Below are positions 26,308-33,539 of a stretch of DNA of 64,000 bases, piece by piece (position 1 is the first letter of the stretch; each line of letters begins with the position of its first letter). The position numbers and the translations under genes were made by a program. The notes under the pieces were generated by a model. The model did not search any database, had not been told where the DNA came from, and was given only the letters and a program-made list of their open reading frames with translations. This DNA is from Roseivirga sp. (lineage in GTDB: Bacteria > Bacteroidota > Bacteroidia > Cytophagales > Cyclobacteriaceae): contig JAAWWF010000016.1 of NCBI GenBank assembly GCA_021404565.1, positions 248,001 through 312,000 of the forward strand. The letters run 5' to 3'.

Positions 26308-26994
26308 TTATGTTTTTCGAAGTTGCCTGAGTCTGGAGAAAAGGCGAATTCGTTTGCGGTAAATGAATAAGAGTACAAGTAAGGGTAAACCGATAAAGGT
26401 GAGTGCCCAGAACCACCTGCACATCGGATCACACAAGCCATTGGAACAGTCAAGAATACAACGCGTTTTGAAGCGCGTGAAAACGTAGTCGAAGTTGCCC
26501 TGCTTGATATTCATGATGAATTTTTCCTTGTCAGAAACAGGAATACTGATGCTATACTGAGCCGTCTTGAGTTTGTCGATCAGGGCCAGCAGTTCCGGAT
26601 CTTCCTTGTCGAGAGATTCATTATTCAGTCCGTTTTGAACTGAATCACTCAGAGCCTGGAGCAGTACATCGCCAAGAATCTGAAAGTTCATATCCTCAGC
26701 GTTCATCAGCGCTATGCCCAGAGACACCTCCTTGTCCAGCTTTTTGGTGTCTTTATTATCTATAGGGGCAGCTTCAAAGTGGATACCGTAGAGCGTTTCA
26801 AGATGCACCCTCGTATCCATTGACTGGCTATCGAGCCAAACTACCAATTTCCGCAAGGAGTCCAGGTCATACAATCCCGGACTTGAGGCATACCGCTGAT
26901 AGTCGATACCATCCTGAACCGAAGCACTTTGCCTGGCGGTGATACTAAAGGGAATAAGGAATGTGAGGAGTAAATAGATTCTTATTCGGGTCAT
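26308..26994 (-). CDS. Membrane-anchored secreted protein of unknown function
   Basis: The 228-residue protein has an N-terminal signal peptide (MTRIRIYLLLTFLIPFSITA) and a C-terminal membrane helix (about 192-212, FWALTFIGLPLLVLLFIY) with a basic cytosolic tail RKRIRLFSRLRQLRK. The outer part is helical and contains a DSLRKLVVWLDSQSMD segment. Just before the membrane there is a cysteine-rich CILDCSNGLCDPMC (residues about 178-191) that may form disulfides or bind a metal. The N-in/C-in-like topology with one anchor helix fits a periplasmic component fixed in the inner membrane. Start and stop overlaps with the LamG-OmpA gene (4 bases) show the same operon. No family recognised. Confidence 0.75.
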   Translation of the reverse strand: MTRIRIYLLLTFLIPFSITARQSASVQDGIDYQRYASSPGLYDLDSLRKLVVWLDSQSMDTRVHLETLYGIHFEAAPIDNKDTKKLDKEVSLGIALMNAEDMNFQILGDVLLQALSDSVQNGLNNESLDKEDPELLALIDKLKTAQYSISIPVSDKEKFIMNIKQGNFDYVFTRFKTRCILDCSNGLCDPMCRWFWALTFIGLPLLVLLFIYRKRIRLFSRLRQLRKT

Positions 26995-28580
26995 TTGAGT
27001 TTGAGAATAGTTACTTCGACTCTCCTGTTCTCTGCCTTCTTCTTATTTGTCGAGTTATCATTACGCGGATCGGACCCTCCGAACCCCTTGGTTTTTATTC
27101 TGTTTTCCTCTATCCCATTAGCGACTAAAATGCGCTTTACTGCATCAGCACGTTCCAGAGATAGCTTTAAGAGCATGTCTTTGCCTCCGAAATTATCAGT
27201 ATGACCATCCAGTCTGATTAAAGCTCCCGGATAGGTCTTCATCCAACCGACCAGCTTGACAAGCGTAGGTTCATAGCCGGGCTTGAGGTCTGAGGTGCCT
27301 TTTGTAAACTCAAGATAACGAAGAACGAGCCTATCACCCACTGATACTGAGCTGGTTTCGAAAGGGGAATAATCGGGTACAATAATACCTTCAACCCCGG
27401 AAGCTTCCCTTGTTACAAAAACGGTATCACGTTCTACAATCCTCACCGTATCCGGAGGTACTCTTATACGCACGGTATCCCGAATCTGGTCATTTCTGGT
27501 TATATAAACCGTATCTGTTCTGAACACCTCAAGGGTATCATATTTTACCACTTCTCTGAAGACCGTATCATATTTGATTACTTCTTGTATCCGCTCTATC
27601 GTATCTCGCTGGTATACGTACAAGGTATCGGTTTTAGGTACTTCCAATCGCAGGGTATCCGTTTTATAAACCGTGAGCGTATCGGTATTGAATACTTGTA
27701 CTGTGTCACGCTCGACAACAGTGACCGTATCGGTTTGGTAAATCGTTTTTTCCACCTCAACAGTATCTCTTACATAGACCATAACAGTATCCGGTAAAGC
27801 AGGGGTCGAAGGCGCAGTAACCGGAATAGAAGGGTTATTGGAAGCCACAACGGTACAGTTCCCTACTGTACCCTGTTCGGGTTGTCGGTACAGCCGGCCC
27901 ACTTCAGAGGTGCTCAGTGCGCGGTTATAAATTCTTAAATCGTCAATAAGCCCATGGTGCATCTCCAGATTACCGGGAATATCTCTGCCAATCTCCAGAG
28001 GTTGGTTATTAGGCATTAATGTTTCGGTAAAAGGAAAATTCTGGATCAACTCATCATTGATGTAGGTCTTTACACTTTTACCGTCATAGACCATCACGGT
28101 ATGATACCATACGTTGGCAAGTATGGGCACATCCACATTTTCTGTAAATGCCGTGTTGATAGATACAGTTTTGGAGGTTACCTGAAAGCGATAATGGGGT
28201 GAGTTGGCAGCCTCCGTGGGCCTATTTCCTTTTACGCAAACAGTAAACCACATCAGGCCGTAGGTATTCATTTTTCCTCGCTTGGGCTTAATCCAAGCCG
28301 AAATGGTCAGCTCATTTGTCGGGCTGTTAAGGCTGCTGGATGAGGGCACACTTACAAAGGAATCCGACCCATCTAAGGCCACAGCACTACAGGCATTGCC
28401 AAATCTATCTGCTTCGTAAAGTGTATTACCGATGATATTTCCATCATTCCCAAATTTGCTTTCATCCTTGGTGGAATTGTTAAAAGTAAGGTTGAGCACC
28501 AGTCCTTTTTTTAAGGACTGTGCCTGGGATGACCAGGGAAACAGGAAGCACAACGCAAACAAAAAACAAGCTCTCACCAT
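26991..28580 (-). CDS. LamG-like/OmpA surface protein with DTV-repeat stalk
   Basis: The 529-residue protein starts with a signal peptide (cleavage near SQAQ, residue 21). Residues about 25-235 are a LamG/concanavalin-like domain (GLVLNLTFNNSTKDESKFG, LTISAWIKPKRG, LIDDLRIYNRALSTSEV). Residues about 264-389 contain fourteen DT[V/L/I] repeats at 8-11-residue spacing, a probable beta stalk. Residues about 405-529 are an OmpA C-terminal domain that should bind peptidoglycan (LIRLDGHTDNFGGKDMLL, LSLERADAVKRILVANGI, NRRVEVTI). It is the first gene of the six-gene operon and probably links a glycan-binding head to the cell wall. Confidence 0.88.
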   Translation of the reverse strand: MVRACFLFALCFLFPWSSQAQSLKKGLVLNLTFNNSTKDESKFGNDGNIIGNTLYEADRFGNACSAVALDGSDSFVSVPSSSSLNSPTNELTISAWIKPKRGKMNTYGLMWFTVCVKGNRPTEAANSPHYRFQVTSKTVSINTAFTENVDVPILANVWYHTVMVYDGKSVKTYINDELIQNFPFTETLMPNNQPLEIGRDIPGNLEMHHGLIDDLRIYNRALSTSEVGRLYRQPEQGTVGNCTVVASNNPSIPVTAPSTPALPDTVMVYVRDTVEVEKTIYQTDTVTVVERDTVQVFNTDTLTVYKTDTLRLEVPKTDTLYVYQRDTIERIQEVIKYDTVFREVVKYDTLEVFRTDTVYITRNDQIRDTVRIRVPPDTVRIVERDTVFVTREASGVEGIIVPDYSPFETSSVSVGDRLVLRYLEFTKGTSDLKPGYEPTLVKLVGWMKTYPGALIRLDGHTDNFGGKDMLLKLSLERADAVKRILVANGIEENRIKTKGFGGSDPRNDNSTNKKKAENRRVEVTILKLK

Positions 28581-28944
28581 TACAAAAATTATTTTAAATG
28601 TAAAAATTCCAACTTCTCAATACAAGTATCAAGACAATTAAAGCATTTAGTATACAATCGTCTTAAAAAGAAAAAAATCCGTTAACACATCGGTTCTGAT
28701 GAAATGTCTAATCCGCCCTTGAATGGAGGATTTCAATCAGATTTGACGATAAAGTCTTTTATCGCCCAATTTGTGTAACGCTTGCCCAGCCTATCGCAGT
28801 AACGCTTGATCCGGCTTTTTATGATACAGCGCAGGGGTCGCTTATCAATATTAATTTTTCAAGGGCTCGAAAAACCCCGGGAAAGAGGATAAAAGAAGAG
28901 GGCTTAATCAAGAGGAAAATCTTGCCTCAAGATGGCAGATTGTC
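28581..28944. other. Intergenic region between OmpA operon and yeiH
   Basis: This 364-base gap should contain the promoter of the six-gene operon, but I find no good TTTG/TAnnTTTG pair. A hairpin CGATAAA/TTTATCG occurs at 28747-28764, and the 10-base word GTAACGCTTG occurs twice (28775-28784 and 28799-28808, period 24). No credible gene is seen. The function of the repeats is unknown. Confidence 0.5.
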
Positions 28945-29868
28945 TCAAAAGAAACTGATAATAAGGAAGGCCGATGAGCTGGCCACCAAAACCCATAGCA
29001 CCGTACCAAACAGCAAGGGTTTATAGCCAATGGTTCTAAGCTTAGTCAGCCCCAGGGTGGTGCCAATCAGAAAAAGCACGATGGTCATAAGGGTTTTGGA
29101 AAGCTGGAAAATAGCCGTACCCAACCAATCGGGAATAGACAGCCAGTAGTTAATAACTACGGCCAAAACGAAAAAGAGTACAAACCAGGGGAATTTCATG
29201 TGCTTGCCACGCTTATTCAGCAATGAAAGAATCAGCATTACTGGAATGATCCAAAGTACACGGGCGAGTTTAGCCGTAGTGGCCAGTTCCAATGCCTGCT
29301 GACCATAGACGGATGCAGCACCCACCACAGAGCTGGTATCATGAATGGCCACGGCACACCAAAGGCCAAATTGTGACTGCGTCATATCTAAAGCAGCGCC
29401 CAGACCTGGAAAAATAAAGATGGCCGCAGCATTCAGAATGAATACCACACTTAGGGCCACCGAAATATCTTTGACAGGCACATTCATGACGGGAGCCACC
29501 GAGGCAATCGCGCTCCCCCCACAAATGGCAGTACCCGAAGAGATAAGGAAGGACAGATTACGCTCCAGACCGATCCATCTGGCCAGTAGCAAGCCAAGTC
29601 CTAAAACCATTATGACTGAGCACATGATAAGCAGGAGACTATTAGTACCGGAAGCGGCCGCTTGTTCGACATCTATACAAAAACCCAGCCCGATTACCGC
29701 GACCTGCAACAGTCGTTTTGTAATGACGGAAGTATCTTTGAAACCGGATTCGCCAAAGAGATTTCTATGTCCAAAGCCTATCAGCAATGCCAGAGGTGGG
29801 CTGATTACAGGCAGCGCGCAAAGTGCAGCTCCCACAAAAAACAGGACTTTCCTAGCTGGAATACTCAT
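28945..29868 (-). CDS. YeiH/UPF0324-family anion exporter
   Basis: The 307-residue membrane protein has about ten hydrophobic helices and the family signature SSGTAICGGSAIASVAPV (about residues 110-127). Other conserved segments are GLGFCIDVEQA and AIHDTSSVVGAASVYG. The family is usually annotated as putative sulfate exporter (YeiH, PSE family) and has been linked to export of sulfite or sulfate in sulfonate degradation. It overlaps the preceding PLP-enzyme gene by 4 bases and is third in a LysR-enzyme-transporter series. The substrate is not shown; a sulfur oxyanion is the favoured inference. Confidence 0.88.
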   Translation of the reverse strand: MSIPARKVLFFVGAALCALPVISPPLALLIGFGHRNLFGESGFKDTSVITKRLLQVAVIGLGFCIDVEQAAASGTNSLLLIMCSVIMVLGLGLLLARWIGLERNLSFLISSGTAICGGSAIASVAPVMNVPVKDISVALSVVFILNAAAIFIFPGLGAALDMTQSQFGLWCAVAIHDTSSVVGAASVYGQQALELATTAKLARVLWIIPVMLILSLLNKRGKHMKFPWFVLFFVLAVVINYWLSIPDWLGTAIFQLSKTLMTIVLFLIGTTLGLTKLRTIGYKPLLFGTVLWVLVASSSAFLIISFF

Positions 29869-31061
29869 TCCTGAACGTTTTCCAGATACTTATAACCGTT
29901 TCCGGTATTGATCATCATGATTTTCTCAGCTCCGGACAAATGTCCCTCATTTTTAAGCTTGAGCAAGGCCTTCCAAAGAGCAGCTCCCTCAGGGGCCATG
30001 AGTATGCCTTCGTTGCTCGAAACCTCTTGCATGCCTTCAATCATTTCCTGCTCGGTAACCGTTAAAGCCATTCCTCCGGATTCCCTGACTACATTCCTGA
30101 TCATATCCTTTCCGAAAGCCACTGGCACGGCCAGCCCATTGGCAATAGATTCGCGATAGGCAGAGCTATCTCTTTCTACTCCCTTGATAAAGTCAACCAT
30201 GGGTGCGCAGTTCTCAGCCTGCACCACGATCATTTTGGGTAGTTTAATGTCTGAAGGGAGCCAGCCCAGCCCGATCATTTCATAAAAAGCCTTCCAGATG
30301 CCGATGAGTCCGGTTCCTCCACCGGTCGGATACAAGATCACATCCGGTAGTTCCCAGTTAAGCTGCTCTGCTATTTCATAGCCCATGGTCTTTTTACCTT
30401 CCAGCCTGTAGGGCTCTTTCAAGGTGGCCATGTTAAAGGCACCGGTTTTTCTTTCGATTTCGCTTGCTTTTGCTGCACAGTTGTTAATCAGTCCATCGAT
30501 TAAAATCACCTCCGCGCCATAGTAAACACATTCCTGCTGAAATATTTTTGGCGTATGGCCTGGCATCACCACGGTGGCTTTGATTCCTGCAGCGGCACAG
30601 TAAGCACTCATGGCGCCACCGGCATTCCCTGCAGTTGGTATCACGGCATGATTTACCCCTAGTTCTTTTGCTTTGGAGACAGCCATACTCAGCCCACGGG
30701 CCTTAAAGGATCCGGTTGGATTTAGTCCCTCGTCCTTCACCATCAGCTTGTCAAAACCATGCTGATGAGCGAGCCTGGTCAGGTCAAAAACCGGGGTCAT
30801 GCCCTCGCCCAGACTTACAATATTCTCAGGATTCAGCACTGGCAGTACCTCCGCATAACGCCACATGTTAGCGGGTCTTTCTTTGAGCTGAGTTTTTTTA
30901 AAAGTGTCATCCAGCTTATAGGAAGCGACCAGTGGTTTTTCGCAGCAAGTGGCGAAAGTCTGGAGGCTCTCTAAAGCATAAGGACTGTGACAGTTGGAGC
31001 AAACCAACTGGTGGACAAGCGAAGTTTGAGACTGGAGTATATTCACCCTCCAATATTCCAC
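29865..31061 (-). CDS. Threonine-synthase-family PLP enzyme, possible cysteate synthase
   Basis: The 398-residue protein belongs to the Zn-ribbon class of threonine synthases (fold type II PLP enzymes). It has an N-terminal LVCSNCHSPY ... CC motif (about 20-42), the PLP lysine in NPTGSFKARGLSMAV (K about 118), and the phosphate loop YPTGGGTGLIG. Standard annotation would be threonine synthase (O-phosphohomoserine to threonine), which fits the nearby hom gene. Yet it is translationally coupled to a YeiH-type exporter and follows a LysR gene; cysteate synthase (phosphoserine plus sulfite), used for sulfonolipids in Bacteroidota, is related to threonine synthase. No ATG fits, so the GTG at 31061 is used as start. 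The two functions cannot be separated here. Confidence 0.85.
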   Translation of the reverse strand: MEYWRVNILQSQTSLVHQLVCSNCHSPYALESLQTFATCCEKPLVASYKLDDTFKKTQLKERPANMWRYAEVLPVLNPENIVSLGEGMTPVFDLTRLAHQHGFDKLMVKDEGLNPTGSFKARGLSMAVSKAKELGVNHAVIPTAGNAGGAMSAYCAAAGIKATVVMPGHTPKIFQQECVYYGAEVILIDGLINNCAAKASEIERKTGAFNMATLKEPYRLEGKKTMGYEIAEQLNWELPDVILYPTGGGTGLIGIWKAFYEMIGLGWLPSDIKLPKMIVVQAENCAPMVDFIKGVERDSSAYRESIANGLAVPVAFGKDMIRNVVRESGGMALTVTEQEMIEGMQEVSSNEGILMAPEGAALWKALLKLKNEGHLSGAEKIMMINTGNGYKYLENVQE

Positions 31062-31105
31062 ATATCATTATAACTAGTCAAGTGAAAAAAAGTAACAAAC
31101 TATAA

Positions 31106-32005
31106 CTATTGGTTATAACACTGTTTTACTTCCTTGATGAAATCATGGGCCACTCCGGACAGTGTTTCTCCCGTTCTGGTGACAAAACTGAGGTCACGTT
31201 CTGCAATAAGCTCGGGCATATCCACTTCGCTGAGCAAACCCAGTTCCATTTCACGTTTAATGGCCAATGGAGAGAGGAAGCCCACCGCGGTGTCTTCTAT
31301 TAAAAAATTCTTTAAGGCTTCTGTACCGCCAAGGCGGGCCTTAATGTTGAGATCACCCGCCCTGATCTTCAACTCATCCAGCTTTCGGGACCAGGCCGAA
31401 AGTGTTCCTGAACCCAACTCTCGCATGACCAGTGGAACATTAACAAACTCGTTGAGTGACACAGATTTTCCGGCATAAGGACTATGACTGGAGCAAACAG
31501 GAATAATCTTGTCCTTCATAAAAAAATCGTAGCGGATTCCGCTTCCATCCTGCCTGTCTTCTACCACTGCCAGATCCAGGTCTCCCTGAACCAGGGCATT
31601 GAGTATGTTTTCAGTATTTCGATTGATCAGGGTGATCTTGACTTGCGGCCATTTTTTCTGAAAGTTGGAGAGCGCCCGAGGCAATACATATAGTGAGAGT
31701 GTAGTACTGGCTCCTATCCTTAATTCTCCTTTACCTCTCAATTCAGTTTTGATAATGTCGAGATCAGAGTCGATCTGTTTTTGGATCTGCTTTGCCTGCT
31801 TCAGGTACATTAGCAACTTCTCCCCTGATATCGTCAGTAATATAGAACTCCCCTTTCGTTCAAACAGGGGTACACCCAACTCTCCTTCCAGTTTTTTGAC
31901 CTGCTTGCTTACAGCCGGCTGCGAAATATAGAGTGCTTCAGCAGCTTTGGAAAAGCTTTGGTGGCTGGCTACTTCATAAAATGCTTCGTAGGCGATGGAT
32001 AGCAT
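31106..32005 (-). CDS. LysR-family transcriptional regulator
   Basis: From the ATG at 32005 the protein is 299 residues. The N-terminal winged helix-turn-helix is clear (YEAFYEVASHQSFSKAAEALYISQPAVSKQVKKLEGELGV, residues about 4-43, shown in one motif region). The rest is the substrate-binding-like effector domain, containing RIGASTTLSLYVLPRALSNF and LVMRELGSGTLSAW. These resemble the CysB/CysL/YeiE subgroup. The frame extends 57 bases further, but LysR proteins start just before the first helix. It is 44 bases before the PLP-enzyme gene, with the YeiH exporter next, so it probably controls both. In E. coli YeiE is the neighbour of YeiH. Confidence 0.9.
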   Translation of the reverse strand: MLSIAYEAFYEVASHQSFSKAAEALYISQPAVSKQVKKLEGELGVPLFERKGSSILLTISGEKLLMYLKQAKQIQKQIDSDLDIIKTELRGKGELRIGASTTLSLYVLPRALSNFQKKWPQVKITLINRNTENILNALVQGDLDLAVVEDRQDGSGIRYDFFMKDKIIPVCSSHSPYAGKSVSLNEFVNVPLVMRELGSGTLSAWSRKLDELKIRAGDLNIKARLGGTEALKNFLIEDTAVGFLSPLAIKREMELGLLSEVDMPELIAERDLSFVTRTGETLSGVAHDFIKEVKQCYNQ

Positions 32006-32091
32006 GATAAAGGCTTGGTTGCCGTAAATATACTGTTTCGGTCTGCCAAACCGGATATACATGCCTATATCTGATTCTTTTCAAATTTTTC

Positions 32092-32122
32092 TTTGAAACC
32101 TCAATTCGAGCCACTACGTTTG
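32092..32122 (+). promoter_or_regulatory. metX-hom promoter
   Basis: TTTG (32092-32095), a 19-base spacer and TACGTTTG (32115-32122) match both boxes of the Bacteroidota promoter exactly. Transcription would start near 32127, about 31 bases before the first base of the SAM-I aptamer. Confidence 0.8.
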
Positions 32123-32157
32123 CCTTCACAAGTCGAATACCCTCATTCTGAGGTTCG

Positions 32158-32273
32158 ATTTATACAGAAGCGTGGAGAGACAGGCTCTTTGAAGCGCTAG
32201 CAACCATCCGCATAGGAAAGGTGCTAATTCCTGATCCCAAAGGGTGCCAGGTGGCATTCGGGAGAATATAAAT
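32158..32273 (+). ncRNA. SAM-I riboswitch (S box)
   Basis: The S-box core is recognisable: GTGGAGAGACAGGCTCTTTG, AAGCGCTAGCAACC, GGAAAGGTGCTAATTCCTG. P1 is a perfect 7-bp helix, ATTTATA (32158-32164) with TATAAAT (32267-32273). P2 pairs AGCG with CGCT. P3 pairs TCC with GGA around CAACCATCCGCATAGGAAAGG. P4 lies in the 32230-32265 segment. The aptamer binds S-adenosylmethionine and would turn down metX-hom when SAM is high. Downstream of it, 32274-32473 contains a GTCGATTG/CAATCGAC hairpin at 32318-32338 without a T run. The mode of control (transcription or translation) is therefore not clear. Confidence 0.92.
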
Positions 32274-32473
32274 TGTACGAAAATGACAATACGGAAAGCA
32301 CAGACGGGCGTGAGCCAGTCGATTGAAGATCAATCGACACAGACTTCTATTATCTCCATTTTTATTGCCTGCGGGCGAATGTTCAGGCGGGCTTAACATA
32401 GCCCCGGCATCGCTCAATTTCTCATCAGGCCGCAGCCTGAAGGGCTCATTACATTCATTCTAAGCCAATTTTT

Positions 32474-33535
32474 ATGACTCAAGCAGTGAAATCGACCAAT
32501 CAGGAACATATAAATAACCCAGATACCCTACAGACTTACTACCATCCATTGCCTTTTGTGCTGGAGTCGGGAGAAAGTCTGCCAGAACTCAGAATTACCT
32601 ATCACACTTTTGGCAAGCTGAATGCCAAGGCTGATAACATAGTCTGGGTAACCCATGCCCTCACCGCCAACTCCGATCCTACCCAATGGTGGCCTGGCTT
32701 AGTCGGTGACAATGAGCTGGTTAATCCGGAAGACCATTTTATTATTTGTGCCAATATTCTGGGCTCTTGTTATGGCACTACCGGACCGCGGGATTTCAAC
32801 CCTGAGAACGGAGAGCGGTACCTTACCAACTTCCCGGATTTCACCATACGCGACATTGTAAGGGCTCATGAGCTATTGCGCAGACATCTCGGAATCGAGA
32901 AAATCTACCTTGGTCTGGGTGGTTCTATGGGAGGTCAGCAGCTCATGGAATGGGCCATAGAATCGCCTGAGCTATTCGAAAACCTGTGTATACTGGCTAC
33001 CGGAGCTCAAAGCACTCCCTGGGGTATTGCCTTCAGGGCAGCACAGCGCATGGCCATGGAGGCAGATCCCTCTTTCTTTTCTTCCTCCCCCAATGGTGGT
33101 AAAAAGGGAGCCGAGGCTGCCAGAGCCATGGCCATGATCTCATATCGGACCCGAGAGGCCTTTAACAGCAGCCAACAAGACGACAATGAGACAAAAGACA
33201 ATTTCAGAGCAGACAGCTACCAACGCTATCAGGGCTTAAAGCTAAGCCAGCGCTTTGATGCCCGCACTTATTATATCCTCAGCAAAGCCATGGATACGCA
33301 TAATGTAGGCAGAGGCAGAGGCTCTGTTGCAAAAGCACTTTCGCTGGTAAAAGCACGCACACTGGTACTTGGCATCCAGGGAGATCTGCTTTTTGCCAAT
33401 GAGGAGCAAGAGCATTTAGCCAGCCATATTCCCGGGGCGCAGCTCGAGATCATTCCATCCCACTACGGACATGATGGTTTCCTGATAGAGGCGCCTGCCA
33501 TTTCAAAATCACTTGACCAATTTCTTAAGCAATAA
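32474..33535 (+). CDS. metX: Homoserine O-acetyltransferase
   Basis: MetX acetylates L-homoserine with acetyl-CoA, the first committed step of methionine synthesis. The 353-residue alpha/beta hydrolase shows the conserved WVTHALTANSDPTQWWPGLVG, the nucleophile elbow GLGGSMGGQQ, the acid IQGDLLF and the base SHYGHDGFLIE. GTTGPRDF near residue 100 is a family signature. Substrate could be acetyl or succinyl donor; I call it acetyltransferase by similarity. It is preceded by a SAM-I riboswitch and a 200-base leader, and hom begins 4 bases after its stop. Confidence 0.94.
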   Translation: MTQAVKSTNQEHINNPDTLQTYYHPLPFVLESGESLPELRITYHTFGKLNAKADNIVWVTHALTANSDPTQWWPGLVGDNELVNPEDHFIICANILGSCYGTTGPRDFNPENGERYLTNFPDFTIRDIVRAHELLRRHLGIEKIYLGLGGSMGGQQLMEWAIESPELFENLCILATGAQSTPWGIAFRAAQRMAMEADPSFFSSSPNGGKKGAEAARAMAMISYRTREAFNSSQQDDNETKDNFRADSYQRYQGLKLSQRFDARTYYILSKAMDTHNVGRGRGSVAKALSLVKARTLVLGIQGDLLFANEEQEHLASHIPGAQLEIIPSHYGHDGFLIEAPAISKSLDQFLKQ

Positions 33536-33539
33536 GAGT

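Noticed and set aside
28681-28775. A 24-residue ATG-started frame (MSNPPLNGGF...) in the gap before yeiH
   Set aside because: Too short, no ribosome-binding site and no conservation evidence.
29345-29911. 188-codon plus-strand frame opposite yeiH
   Set aside because: Antisense shadow of a membrane-protein gene; no signal or family feature.
32160-32417. Minus-strand frame over the riboswitch
   Set aside because: The sequence is accounted for by the SAM-I aptamer and metX leader; the frame has no protein-like features.
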